Origin: Nicotiana tabacum
Taxonomy: Eukaryota; Streptophyta; Magnoliopsida; Solanales; Solanaceae
Length of the DNA stretch: 64,000 bases
Direction of reading: 5' to 3'
Assembly (NCBI RefSeq): GCF_000715075.1
Contig: NC_134103.1
Location: 76,943,519 to 77,007,518 of the forward strand
The translations under genes were made by a program, and so were the position numbers. Shown here in pieces: positions 1-10,300 of the stretch. Under the pieces are notes generated by a model. The model was given only the letters and a program-made list of their open reading frames with translations. It made no database searches and was not told the origin of the DNA. How positions within the stretch are numbered: position 1 is the stretch's first letter; each line of letters opens with the position of its first letter.

Positions 1-400
1 GAGTGGCCAACGCATCTGCGAACTCATTCTGGATTCTCGGAACATGTTTGAACTATATCTTTGTGAATCTCTTCCTCAATTCTTGCACATAGTACATATA
101 CGACAATATTTTGGTATTCTTTGTAGCCCATTCTCCTAGAACCTGGTGTACCAAAAGGTCTGAGTCACCAATTACCAGCAATTCCTGAATGTTCATGTAA
201 ATGGCCAACTTGAGCCCCAAGATGCAAGCCTTGTATTCTGCCATATTATTGGTACACGGAAATATAAGTTTTGCGGATACCGGATAGTGTTGACCCGTCT
301 CTGATACCAAAATGTCTCCAATACCTACTCCTTTGAAGTTTGTAGCTCAATCGAAGAACATTCTCCAACCGTCATAAGTTTATGTGATATCTTCTCCTAC
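1..400 (-). pseudogene. Second (archaeal-type) RNase H of Tat copy 1, partial
   Basis: The minus strand encodes a typical aRNH segment: a conserved SETGQHYPVSAKL region, then NNMAEYKACILGL with the catalytic glutamate, then GDSDLLVHQVLGEW. It corresponds to 27960-28360 in the plus-strand copy. In Tat-lineage elements this extra RNase H lies between the RT-linked RNase H and integrase, which is its position here. An in-frame stop lies near position 55 (after FTKI), and other breaks lie upstream of residue 1 of the clean segment near 340. The domain continues beyond the left edge. Confidence 0.85.
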
Positions 401-880
401 GAATGATACCTCTTTATCAGGAAAATACATTTTTAGTGGTTCATATTCTCCACCCACATGATTTCTGGCAAGTGATCTGCCAATGCCTGTCCTTTGACCG
501 CTTTCTGAGTTACATAGATGATGTCGAACTCTCTTAGTAGTATCTGCCATTTTGCCAACTTTCCCATAGGAATGGGTTTATGGAAGATGTATTTTAACGA
601 ATCCATTCTTGATATGAGATATATGGTGTAGGCACAGAAGTAGTGCCTTAACTTTTGAGCTATCCACGTCAAAGCGCAACAGGTGTGCTCCAGCAAAGAA
701 TATCGTACTTCGTAGGGTGTGAACTTCTTACTTAGATAGTATATGGCTTGTTCCTTTCTTCCCGTCTCGTCGTGTTGTCCCAAGACAGCTGAAAGCTCCA
801 TTCAGTACAGATAAATAGAGTAGCAGAGGTCTCCCAGGTTCTGGTGGGACTAGAACAGGTGGTTTGGATAAATATTCCTT
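401..880 (-). pseudogene. RT-linked RNase H of Tat copy 1
   Basis: The translated segment contains VLGQHDETGRKEQAIYYLSK, then an ERT-like motif (LLEHTCCALTW) and the SRMDSLKYIF stretch typical of Ty3/gypsy RNase H. Its end, ALADHL, is followed by the tether to the second RNase H. A frame change near 800 separates it from the preceding RT reading frame, so the polyprotein is not continuous here. The plus-strand counterpart is 27500-27890. In the family this domain degrades the RNA strand of the RNA/DNA hybrid during reverse transcription. This copy cannot do so from an intact polyprotein. Confidence 0.85.
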
Positions 881-1690
881 GATCTTGTCAAAGGCTTTCT
901 TGCATTCTTCAGTCCAACTTGTTGCAGCATCTTTCTTCAATATTTTAAAAATCGGTTCACAGATCACAGTTGATTGTGCTATGAAACGACTGATGTAATT
1001 GAGATGCCCCAAGAAACTCATCACATATTTCTTGTTCTTCGGAGGTGGCAAATCTTGGATAGCCTTGACCTTTGACGGGTCTAGCTCAATTCCTCGGCGG
1101 CTGACGATGAACCCTAACAACTTTCTAGTAGGGACTCCGAAGGCACATTTTGCGGGATTTAGTTTAAGGTTATATCTTCGAAGTCGATCAAAGAAGTTCC
1201 TCAAATCTGCTATATGATCTGTGTTTCTCTTGGATTTGATGATGATGTCATCCACGTACACCTCTATCTCCTTGTGTATCATGTCGTGAAAAATGGTTGT
1301 CATGGCCCTCATATAAGTGGCTCCAGCATTCTTTAGGCCAAACGGCATCATTTTTAACAATATACTCCCCATGGTGTAATAAAGGTTGTCTTTTCGGCAT
1401 CCTCTTCATCCATCCAGATCTGATGATATCCTGCAAAGCAATCCACAAAGGATTGGAGTTCACGCTTGACACAATTGTCAATCAGTATGTGTATATTGGG
1501 CAAAGGGCAATTATCTTTGGGACTTGCTCTGTTTAAATTCCGATAGTCGACACACACTCTGACCTTCCCATCTTTCTTTGGAACTGGCACAATGTTAGCC
1601 AACTATGTCGGATATTCAACCACTCTGAGAACCTTGGCTTTGATCTTCTTAGTGACTTTCTCCTTTATTTTCAGACTCATATCTGGTTTG
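806..1690 (-). pseudogene. Reverse transcriptase of Tat copy 1
   Basis: The motifs read, in order: LANIVPVPKKDGKVRVCVDY, NLNRASPKDNCPLPN, FAGYHQIWMDEEDAEKTTF, MPFGLKNAGATY and the catalytic YVDD box at 1247-1258, followed by the thumb and connection sequence. Compared with the plus-strand copy, one base is missing near 1356 (between WGVYC and MMPFG), which shifts the frame in the middle of the palm. The catalytic YVDD itself is intact. The domain is Ty3/gypsy type, Tat lineage. Its neighbours, RNase H downstream and a protease linker upstream, confirm the call. Confidence 0.9.
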
Positions 1691-2070
1691 AACTTTCTGA
1701 GCTTCTGCTTTACAGGTCCACATAGGGTTGGTAGGTAGTTTATGAGCCATTATGGACGTGCTCAAACCGGTCATATCATTATAGGACCATGCAAAAATAT
1801 CCTCATACTCCTTCAAGAACCGGATGTACTCTTCCTTCTCTGACGGTGATAGGTGAATGCTTACACACATTTCCTTGAATGTTTCGGAGTCTCCCAAATT
1901 AACTATTTTGGTCTCATCCAAATTGGACTTAGGCCTTTTTTCAAAGTTTTCCACTTATTTGACAATTTCCTCGGGTATTATATCCTCTTCCAGATCCTCT
2001 TAATCGTTATCCTTATGTTACATTGTCTCATTACATGTCACAGTCGTAGGTTCATCAGGATAGGTAATAA
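1649..2070 (-). pseudogene. pol N-terminal linker of Tat copy 1
   Basis: This is a 100-residue stretch upstream of RT (ENFEKRPKSNLDETKIVNLG, then CVSIHLSPSEKEEYIRFLKE and YEDIFAWSYNDMTGLS), a region found before RT in Tat and other plant Ty3/gypsy polyproteins. It aligns with 26380-26700 of the plus-strand copy. The segment between 1955 and about 2070 continues the alignment but with stops. Its function is not known in detail; it is treated as the protease-RT spacer. Confidence 0.75.
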
Positions 2071-2265
2071 TAATATTGTAGAGAAAAAATGTAAAGAATA
2101 ATAATAAATACTAAAATAACAATGCATTAGATAAATCTTGAAAACGTCAAACAAGTACGGCTCGATGACTCGAGCAATTATTTCAAAACAAAATATGCTT
2201 AAAACAAAATACTAAAAATGTCTTAGATGCTCATAAAATTGCTTTCAAAATAAATGATGCTAATT
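2071..2265 (-). other. Counterpart of the putative Ogre-type intron, acceptor lost
   Basis: This AT-rich, stop-rich stretch lies between the protease/G-patch frame and the pol frame. It aligns with 26108-26286 of the plus-strand copy. In that copy a pyrimidine-rich tract ends in TTTTTACAG just before TATTATTATTACC. Here the same place reads CTCTACAA followed by TATTATTATTACC, so the acceptor AG is no longer present. Intron status is an inference from the known intron between protease and RT in Ogre elements and from the loss of coding potential. Confidence 0.45.
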
Positions 2266-2271
2266 GCCAGG

Positions 2272-3290
2272 CTACCCAGGAACTCGACGGGCCCTTGATG
2301 GTGCAGCAGTCCAGTTCTTGAGAACAACTCCCTTCTCCACGGTCTGAATAATAAGGCCTTCCTCCTCCTCCTCCTCAACTATCGCACTGCAATCCATGTC
2401 TTCATCATCCAAAAACAGATTCCTTATGCCAGCTAGAACTTTATCTTCTTCGGACTCCCACATCATGTCAGCTTGATGAAATGACTGGTTCAAATGTGGT
2501 ACTGGTTGCTCTAGAGGGTAATAAGGACCATGCCATGGTGGTGACCAATTCTGATACTCGTGCCAGGTGTATTCATACCCAAGCCCAAAAGTTGTGCCGT
2601 GACACTTTAGCTGTATCGGTTTGGTGATCCCCTGGAGATTATTACCGAGACCCTTGCCAGGTTCATACCCTGTCCATGCCAATATGCCTTCTATCTTACT
2701 GTTCCACCATTTGTTCTTTTCAATTGCATTGATGCGCTCGATACGATGGTATGTTTCTCCACCCAACTTTATTCTATTCTCGATGACCAGAATATTTTGA
2801 TTGGTGTAAATGGGATTACTTCTGTCCCCTTGGATGATCACTTCCTGATGGTTCCACTCAAACTTCACAACCTGATGTAGAGTAGAAGCTACGACCCCAA
2901 CGACATGTATCCAAGGTCGTCCCAACAATAGGTTGTAGGTAGCAGATATGTCCAACACTTGAAACTCAACATCAAACTAGGTTGGGCCCATTTGTAGGCT
3001 GAGGTTGGTCTCCCCAATTGTGGCCCTTTGAGACCCATCAAATGCTTTCACATTAATACTTCCTACTCGTATCTCGTGCAGGCCTTTACCCAATCTTTTC
3101 AGAGTAGTTAGTGGACATATGTTGAGATTCGAACCCCCATCTATAAGGACTCTGGCAATGAACTTGTCCTCAAACTGCACTGTGATATGCAGTGCCCTGT
3201 TGTGACTTAGTCCTTCTGGTGGCAGCTCGTCTTCATGAAAAGTGATCTTGTGGCTTTCCAATACTTTCCCTACCATGTTGGCCATCTATC
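2272..3290 (-). pseudogene. Aspartic protease plus G-patch segment of Tat copy 1
   Basis: The N-terminal part carries LHITVQFEDKFIARVLIDGG with the aspartate of the D-G-G-S active site, followed by NICPLTTLKRLG. The second part carries the conserved protease end (YNLLLGRPWIHVVGVVASTL). The next 130 residues contain a glycine-rich motif, ILAWTGYEPGKGLGNNLQGI, which fits the G-patch consensus. An acidic tail (DDEDMDCSAIVEEEEEEG) follows, and the frame stops after RRVPG. A stop near 2960-2975 separates the two parts. Unlike the plus-strand copy, the catalytic aspartate is preserved. In the family the protease matures the polyprotein; the G-patch role is unknown. Confidence 0.85.
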
Positions 3291-4070
3291 CACTGGTGAT
3301 GTTGTTGGATACATAGGCTTCATTCAACGCCTTCATCAGGGCATTCCTATGTGCCTCAGAGTTTTGCAGCACTGATAAAATGGATATTTGAGCAGGGGTT
3401 TTGTTCAGATGATCAACCACAGAATACTCTCTTGCCTGCACCTTTATCCAAAGATCATCTGGGCCAGCCTCAATGACAGGCGGTTTAGAGGCAGTTTCTT
3501 TGCTTGTTCCTCCCAAATACTTGGGTGTATAAATCATACTAGTTCTGGTCATGCCTTGCGCTGCACCTGTTTCTTCCATTTTTGCCTTTCCTTTCCTTCT
3601 TGCTTCCGCAACATTATCCCATGGTATAGCATTAGACTTATAAGATGGCGTAGGTGCTACCATCACGGTGAAGGGCATTGTTACTTCAACCTCAAACGGG
3701 GTTGGTGTAGCTACCTCAACTTCAATTGGTGCCTCAGTCTGTACCATGTGAGAGTGACTGGAGATGTTTCAGAATTATCCCCTTCTCGAATGAGTCCAAT
3801 TGATCCCTCTGAGTCCCATTCTTCATTGGTCTCTACCACGTTTACCCCTCCACCCCTATGATCCGGGAGAGGATTGTTACGGACATTGGGTGCAACCTCC
3901 TTTGCCTGTATGACTTTGATGTCAATTAATGTCTGAATCTTATCCTTCAAAGTACGACACTCATCAATAGTATGAAATTTCATGCCTGAGTAATAGGCAC
4001 ATGTCTTATTTGGGTTAATCCACTGGGAAGAGTTTTCCATAGCAACAACGGGCACATGCCTGTTTTGGGT
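3286..4070 (-). pseudogene. gag: gag C-terminal half of Tat copy 1
   Basis: Two overlapping frames (3711-4055 and 3286-3747) together match 24400-25130 of the plus-strand gag. The first holds a zinc-knuckle-like segment (KTCAYYSGMKFHTIDECRTL), where GH of the usual C-x2-H-x-G-x2-GH-x4-C pattern has become FH. The second has the conserved APTPSYKSNAIPWDNVAEAR and DDLWIKVQAREYSVVDHLNK stretches. A frameshift near 3730 breaks the reading frame. The capsid half of gag is absent because the sequence upstream of codon MPVVAMENSS is replaced by LTR DNA. Confidence 0.85.
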
Positions 4071-4559
4071 CAGCTATTAAATACACAATAATTATTTTAA
4101 AAATGATTTATAAAATAATTAATAGATAATAAAATACTACTTGTGCAATAAAATGAGTAAAAATAATAACTCAATATTATAAAAAATATAAAAATTATAC
4201 TTCGACATAAATAACATAATAAACGCAATTATTTGTAGAATATAGGCCATTATAATTAGATAAATAGCTTAAAAAATGCTAATGCAATTATAAAAAAATA
4301 GAATAGAAATGTTTGAAACATGTATTATGGATGGAAATAATAATTTGGGGTAATTAAGTCATCACAAAATAATTTAAAGGATAATTATTAGATATTTACA
4401 TAATAAAAATATAAGAAAACTAATTTAAAGCTCTAAAAATTATGGAAAATTATAGAAAAATGCTTGTATAGGTTTGTAAACTAAATGATGATGCAAATAT
4501 GCTATTTTGAAAGTATATATGTATTTGTAAAAATATGAGGGAAAAACTAGGTATCAACA
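4071..4559 (-). repeat. LTR 5'-end fragment of family X, inverted
   Basis: Read on the minus strand, this begins TGTTGATACC at 4559 and aligns with the first about 470 bp of the plus-strand 3' LTR (32085-32560). Shared landmarks include the CTTTCAAAATA stretch and ACTCATTTTATTGCA. The similarity ends near GTGTATTTAA, after which gag sequence starts abruptly. About 3.8 kb of LTR plus leader and N-terminal gag are therefore missing at this junction. Confidence 0.8.
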
Positions 4560-4570
4560 ACTGCCCCTAT
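4560..4570 (-). other. Polypurine-tract remnant before inverted LTR
   Basis: The minus strand reads ATAGGGGCAGT immediately before the TGTTGATACC LTR start. The plus-strand copy has AGAGGGGCAGC in the same place (32074-32084). This is the primer site for plus-strand DNA synthesis. Only these few bases of the upstream UTR remain before the sequence switches to the oppositely oriented LTR. Confidence 0.6.
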
Positions 4571-5989
4571 TTGAATTTCCATGTACACTAGTAGAAACCA
4601 TGCCATTAGGGGAAATCACACATTCGCACAACTTGTTTACTATCAAAGCATGAGCTTAAATACTCTGTTTATTCCCATGTCCACTGCTATGTGTCACTAG
4701 ACAGCATGCCTATAGGAAACAAATGCCAATAACCATCCTTCAATTTGCATAACGACAACATGTTCATTAGATACCATGCCTATAGGATTATACTAGCTTA
4801 TGCTCTACTGGTCCTCATCTAGATATCATGTCCATAGGTTCTTAATTGATTCATCAGCTACTGTTATATCTATCGCTCACCTAGAAAGCATGCCTATAGG
4901 GACGAAGTGTTACAGAATCAGTTTTCAACTGCCAACCATTAGAACCTAGCTATACAATACTGCTACTTACTTGGAAAGCATGCCAATAGGATCAAACACA
5001 GGTAATTCTGAGTATTCGCAATGGTTTTCATTCCCCCTATTGCGTAAATCACTTAGAGACCATGTCTATAGGTTTTAATAACTTATAATCTGTAATCCCA
5101 ATAAACACCATAAAAGTACCAGATACTCTTAAACTGAGTAGTTGTTTAGGAACCATGTCTATAGAGCTTAATGGCTTCAATTTGCCTCAATTTTGAAACC
5201 GTCTAGTGCCTAACATAGAAATATTTCTGTATGCATTTATTGTCTAAGTGTGGAGGCTAACTTGAGCCTTAACTGTCCTTAAATGAAGTCCTATTTGTTT
5301 TGAATGTCGCTTAGTTTTATTATTTTTGAGCAACCAAAGTAAAGTCTAGAACCACCCAAATAGAGGTCCAACGCCTCCTGGACCATAGGCATGGGACAGG
5401 TAGTGCAGGCATAGGACGCGACCTGGAATTGAATTAGAATACTCTAAGTAAACAACTTCAACATAGTAATCGGGTAGCAGGAGATGACAGTCTGTGTCCG
5501 CTGAATAATATGAGCAACTCCTATCTAAAAGGAGTTGCGAAGTATTATTTATGTTGCACAAGGTGATCCTTTAGGCTAAAAAACTTAGGACCCCCCTTTC
5601 TCTTTATACACTTAGTCATCTAATATAGACCGTTATAGTTGTATCCTTGTAGTCCTTAAGATTTGTACCAATTCTCATTGTGTTATAATGAAACTCTTTG
5701 ACCTTTTTATTCTCTTTGTTTATTTAATCATCTTGCCTAATTATAATCCACATAGTCTTAAGTTCGGCCGGGACCCACAGTTGTGGACCTCGAAGAGTGC
5801 CTAACACCTTCTCTTTGAGGTAATTTGAGCCCTTACCCAATTTTTGGTGGAGCTGATTAGTCAAATAGAGTTATCTGCATAATAGGTGCCCTAACGCACC
5901 TTAAAAATCTTTAGGTGGCGACTCTTCTTCTTTTAACACTTTACCTCTCACTCAAAAGAGTTGTCATAATGTCGAGGCCCGGTCTAGCA
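4568..5989 (+). repeat. 3' third of the 5' LTR of Tat copy 2
   Basis: This aligns base for base, with scattered substitutions, to 34988-36401, the end of the 3' LTR. Both start at TATTTGAATTTCCATG and end just before the primer-site position. It contains many short units of the form TAGANANCATGCCTATAGG. The end at 5989 is set by the CA dinucleotide directly before TGGAGACTCTGC. No gene is seen. Confidence 0.85.
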
Positions 5990-6010
5990 TGGAGACTCTG
6001 CTAGGGATTT
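5990..6010 (+). other. Primer-binding site of Tat copy 2
   Basis: TGGAGACTCTGCTAGGGATT directly follows the CA end of the LTR. It resembles the TGGCGACTCTGCTGGGGA-type primer sites of plant Tat/Ogre elements, with a few substitutions. The matching tRNA was not determined here. Confidence 0.6.
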
Positions 6011-6953
6011 ACACTTAGGCTCTTACCATAATGAACTTGGCTTATGTGGATTAATTTCTTTGTTACATGCACATCCTTTCCCCTACTCACCTTTATTTGT
6101 TTAAATCCGCTATGACATGTACATTCCTTCCCCTACTCACCTTTATTTGTTTAAATCTGCTATAACAGGCACATCCATTCCCCCTATTCACCTTTACTTG
6201 CTATGATTGCTCTTTTATCTTGTCAAAATTGCTCTATCATGCCTACTTCCTTACCTGCTTTATAACATTCCCGCATATATTTTTATGAACTAAACTAACT
6301 CCTTCCTTTTGTCTTTATTCTATATTATTTCCATGTTTACCTTTGCTATATTATTTACTGCTTTTACATATCATGCAAATACTTGACAACGTGTTATTAT
6401 TGCTTCATAAAGCATGCTCCACATCATACTCCACTCGTGCACACTATCATCATAGCGGCACTTGATGAGTGTCCGCGCTCTTCCAAAAATTACCCTTTTA
6501 AATCGAAAAGGATTATTTGCGGTAGACTAGTCGATCAACAGTGCAATCGACAGTCCCATACCTTTCCCTCTCAAGTTGTCCACTTGGGAGTACCAGTCTA
6601 GAACATTCTACTCCAACTTGAAATGTACATGCATCATGCTAAACCTAGTATGGGTTGAAGCGTTATTAACATAACAACCCGCTAAGATGAACTTCGTCCA
6701 AAATACGACAATGGACGCTATCATACTATGTGCATTACTTAGAGAAAATATGCCAACGTGTTAATCATTATTGCGTAAACATTTTTGGCATTAATGAAAT
6801 GACGTAAATATTGGCATCAATTTTCTCCAAGTCTACGTGTCGCTTAGGCCTACCTCGGGCACAATGAGATCCCCAAATTAGGATGCGAATTATTGCATGA
6901 CTATTGAAACATGTTTTAATATCGCAAACACTCTTTTAATATTCCTTACTAGC
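6011..6953 (+). other. 5' leader of Tat copy 2, first part
   Basis: This is non-coding leader between the primer site and the nested insertion. It contains three diverged tandem units of about 53 bp at 6060-6214, each with CCCCTACTCACCTTTATTTG or a close variant. I recognise no protein in it. Ogre elements can carry an extra ORF upstream of gag, but no convincing frame is present here. The leader resumes at 22681 after the nested element. Confidence 0.6.
6060..6214 (+). repeat. Three tandem leader repeats (about 53 bp)
   Basis: Units start near 6063, 6115 and 6167. They share CACATCC/ATTCC-TTCCCC-TA-TCACCTTTA followed by TTGTTTAAATC-GCTAT. The third is the most diverged. Confidence 0.65.
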
Positions 6954-7335
6954 TGTCACGACCCGGAATTCCCACCGTCGGGACCGTGATGGCGCCTAAC
7001 TTTTCACTTGCTAGGCAAGCCAACGTTAAAGAATCATTAAACCAAATCCTTATTTCCATTAAGTAAATAAGAAGAATTAGCTAAGAGGAAATATAATAAG
7101 TGCGGAATAACTTAAAAACAATATTAATTACTACTACCCAGATCTGGAGTCATAATTCACGAGCATTCTAGAATTTACTATAAGTAATAGTCTGAAAGAA
7201 ATACAATTGTCTGAATGAAAGAAACAGTAAAACAGGAGGATAGACGGGGACTTCAAGGTCTGTGAATGCCGACAGATCTACCTTGAGTCTCCGGATAGCG
7301 GGTCAAACAGCTAAAATCTTGATCAACCCGAGCCG

Positions 7336-7441
7336 ATACCAAAATCTGCACAGAAAGTGCAGAATGCAGTATCAGTACAACCGACCCCATGTACTGGTAA
7401 GTGTCGAGCCTAACCTCGACAAAGTAGTGACGAGGCTAGGG
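7336..7441 (-). promoter_or_regulatory. Conserved LTR block with terminal hairpin (LTR 1)
   Basis: In the transcribed direction the block begins with a CCTCGTCACTACTT-type motif and GGTTAGGCTCGACACTTAC, and ends in the hairpin CTGCACTTTCTGTGCAG at 7362-7346. The same block is recognisable in four other LTRs of this window (20214-20317, 15463-15562, 53923-54028, 46676-46783) although the rest of those LTRs has diverged. It may hold a splice acceptor (TGTGCAG) or an RNA structure; function is inferred only from conservation. Confidence 0.55.
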
Positions 7442-7639
7442 AAAGGCACCTATAATTCAACCTGTATAATTTAACAGTGTATATACAAATAACAGTAATG
7501 AAGAGTTAGACAGGAAATATCGGGAGGGGGAAACATGCTGGGGGAAATACGAGATAGAGAACCACAACAGAATGATAACTGGAACAACCAATATATAATG
7601 GATCAACAAGAACACGAATACAGTAAAGGAAAAATGCAC

Positions 7640-7880
7640 GGTATCACCCTCCGTGCTTTTACTCTCAATCTCACCATAAAATAAATAGAAACGACACGGC
7701 ATCACCCTTCGTGCATTAACTCTCATATCATGGCACGACATCACCCTTCGTGCTTTTACACTCACAATATGGCACGACATCACCCTTCGTGCATTAACAC
7801 TCACAATATGGAACAACATCACCCTTCGTGCTTTTACACTCACAATATGACACGACATTACCCTTCATGCATTAACACTC
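7640..7880. repeat. 39-bp tandem array with hairpin core, LTR 1
   Basis: About six units of 39 bp carry the core GGCACGACATCACCCTTCG followed by TGC, then alternating ATTAACACTCACAATAT and TTTTACACTCACAATAT. In each unit GCACGA and TCGTGC form a 6-bp inverted repeat. The two alternating tails suggest duplication of a two-unit module. The repeated 13-residue peptides one can translate from it are an artefact of the repeat. Confidence 0.8.
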
Positions 7881-8759
7881 TCCCTTACCATAATGCATTG
7901 CATAAATAACAACATGGAGATAGAATAACAAGTACAAGCCTTACTTCAACATTTGGTTCCACAATATTAATCTCAACTTTGAAATAAATACTCAATTATC
8001 ACTAGAAAATCCGTAAACATGATAAGAACGATCAATTTAACAACACTAGTATAAACACGTAGCACTTAGGCATAAGAAAGAGACGATATAAGAAAAATGG
8101 GAGAAAACAGGGAAAATAGGTAAATTGGCGGCGCATAAGTACTCGTCACCTTACATATACGCCGCTTACATGAATTTCACATAGCAAATAATCTGAGGTT
8201 CCTAATTCCCTCAAGTCAGGGTTAAACATAACACTTACCTCGCTCCAAAGGCCACTTAATACTCAATCACAACCTTTCCTTTAGAATTCACCTCCAAACC
8301 ACTCGTATCTATTAAAAAACGACTCAATAATATCAAATATTGCTAAAGGAATCAATTACATTGCATGTATTTAGATTTTCCAAATTTTCCTCCAAAAAGT
8401 CGAAAATCAACCCCGGGCCCGCTTGGTCAAAACCCGAGGTTCGGACCAAAATTCATTTACCCATTCACCCCCGAACCCGAATATATAATTGGTTTTGGAA
8501 TCGGACCTCAAATTGAGGTCTAAATCCCCAAATTTCCGAAATCCCTAGTTTCTACCCAAACCCCTAATTCTACCATGAAAACTCTAGATTTTAGGTTGAT
8601 AATTCATAAAATGTAATGGGTAATTGAAAGAAAATTGTTTAGAATCACTTACCAACAATTTGGGGAAGAAAACAACTCTTGAAAATCGCCTCAAGTCCGT
8701 TTGGTTTTTGAGAAAATGAAATAAATGGCCAATTCCCATTTTGATTCTGTTTTAAGTGC

Positions 8760-9105
8760 TGGGCGACAGTGTTCATCGCGATCGCGTGAACACTGTCGCT
8801 TTCGCGAAGGGCAGCCTCCTAAGGAATTACGCGATCGCGGGGGCTTTACATGTTCGCGAAGGTTTAGCCCGCCTTACCTTCGCGTTCGTGAGATTGGGAT
8901 CAAGTTCACATATAACTTCCCAGGTCCCCTGCCCAGCCTAGCTAAAACTACTAGTTCGCGTTCGACGGGTCGCGTTTGCGTAGAGCAACTCCCCAAAATG
9001 CTCCGCGTTCACGACCATGGTCTCGAGTTCGCTTAGAGTAAACCCTCCCCAGCCCAGATTCGCCTTCGTGATCGCGAGAGTGACTACGCGATCGTGAAGC
9101 ACGAT
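8760..9105. repeat. CpG-rich palindrome array, LTR 1
   Basis: Irregularly spaced words such as GCGATCGCG, TTCGCGAA, CGCGTTCG and their decayed forms stand out from the AT-rich surroundings. Decay is mostly CG to TG or CA when compared with 21640-21965. The equivalent position in the other chromodomain-type LTRs of the window holds similar arrays. Confidence 0.7.
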
Positions 9106-9831
9106 ATATTAGATACCAGGTACAGCAGAAACACCAGATTTCTTTAAGTCTAAAACATCCCGTGGCCTATCCGAAACTCACCCGAGCCCTCGGGGTTCCA
9201 AACCAACCATGAACACAGGTCTAAAAATATCATACAAACTTGCTCGCGCGATCAAATTGCCAAAATAACACCTAGAACTACGAATTTAGCACCAAATCAA
9301 ATGAAATTCTCAAGAACACTTTAAAATTTCTATTTTCTCAATTGGGCGTCCGAATCACGTCAAACTAACTCCGTTTCTCACCAAATTTCACAGATAAGTC
9401 ATAAATATTATTTTGGACCTATACCGGGCTCCGGAACCAAAATACGGACCCTGTATAAACAAGGCCAAACATCAACAATTCTTAAAAACAAATAAATTTT
9501 CAGACTTTTAATTTTCATCAAAAATTCATAACACGAGCTAGGGACCTTCGAATTCGATTCCGGGCATACGCCCAAGTACCATAATTCGATACGGACCCAC
9601 CGAGACTGTCAAAACACAGATCCAGGCCCATTTATCAAAAATGTTGACCGAAGTCAACTAAAATCAACTTTTAAGGCAAAAATTCTTATTGCCATCAATT
9701 TTCAACATAAAAGTTTTTCGGAAACATGCCCGGACTATGCACGCAAATCGAGGAGGGTAAAATGAGATTTTTAAGGCTTAAGAGCATAGAATCGAGTTCT
9801 AAAACATAAGATGACCTTTTGGGTCATCACA

Positions 9832-9842
9832 TTCTCCACCTC
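9832..9842 (-). other. Polypurine tract of the Tekay-like element
   Basis: The minus strand reads GAGGTGGAGAA directly before the LTR start TGTGATGACC. This is the standard plus-strand primer position next to the 3' LTR. Confidence 0.8.
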
Positions 9843-10300
9843 TAAAATAACCATTCGTCCTTGAACAGACATAGAAAAGTACCTGAGTTGGTGAAAAGGT
9901 GGGGATATCTACTCCGCATATCGGACTCTGACTCTCAAGTGGCTGCCTCAACAGACTGACCTCTCCACTGCACTCGAACTGAAGGGTAACTCTTTGATCT
10001 CAACTGGCAAACTTGCTGGGCTAGAATAGCCACCGGCTCCTCCTCGTAAGTCAAATCCTTGTCCAACTGGAAAGAGCTGAAATCTAACACATGGGACGAA
10101 TCGCCGTGATACTTTCGAAGTATGGACACGTGGAATACCGGATGAACAACTGCTAAACTAGGTGGCAACACAAGCCTGTAAGCCACCTCTCCTACCCTCT
10201 CTAGAATCTCAAAAGGTTCGATATACCTAGGGCTCAACTTGCCCTTCTTTCTGAACCTCATTACACCCTTCATGGGTGATACCCTAAGAAACACTCTTTC
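9843..10300 (-). pseudogene. Integrase C-terminus with chromodomain-like end
   Basis: The translation gives [20 protein letters not shown] and [13 protein letters not shown], both hallmark segments of chromovirus integrase C-termini. The end ([20 protein letters not shown], then VRVQWRG, ending VEAAT) is the chromodomain-like tail of Tekay-type elements. A stop replaces the tryptophan expected after VEAAT (TGG to TGA), with the rest of the tail readable behind it. A frame change near 10280-10294 separates it from the integrase core. In the lineage this tail guides integration to heterochromatin. Confidence 0.8.

Larger units (their letters stand above)
1..4070 (-). mobile_element. Tat/Ogre-like Ty3/gypsy element, copy 1 (family X), truncated
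   Basis: Reading right to left, this stretch encodes in order the C-terminal half of gag, protease with a G-patch segment, reverse transcriptase, RNase H and the start of a second RNase H. It runs off the left window edge before integrase. The order and protein sequence match the plus-strand element at 22843-29707 closely, so both belong to one family. The N-terminal half of gag and the leader are missing: mid-gag is joined directly to an LTR fragment near 4070. Frameshifts and stops make it a pseudogene throughout. The lineage call (Tat, including Ogre-like) rests on the second RNase H domain and on the polyprotein sequence. Confidence 0.9.
6954..9831 (-). repeat. 3' LTR of the Tekay-like element
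   Basis: This matches 19829-22680 along its whole length. On the transcribed (minus) strand it starts TGTGATGACCC at 9831 and ends at 6954. In that direction it carries a CpG-rich word array (9105-8760), a GTAAGT donor at 8652-8647, a second at 8238-8233, a 39-bp hairpin repeat array (7880-7640) and a conserved block with a CTGCAC...GTGCAG hairpin (7441-7336). No protein is encoded. Confidence 0.92.

Noticed and set aside
7457..7858. Minus-strand open frame with a repeated 13-residue peptide
   Set aside because: The repeats come from the 39-bp DNA array inside an LTR (39 is a multiple of 3). The frame has no upstream or downstream support and is in a non-coding LTR.
8725..9036. Open frames over the CpG-rich arrays (also at 18079-18441, 55327-55799, 60640-61020 and 62846-63127)
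   Set aside because: High GC with few stops gives long chance frames on both strands. The same positions are non-homologous at protein level between LTRs.
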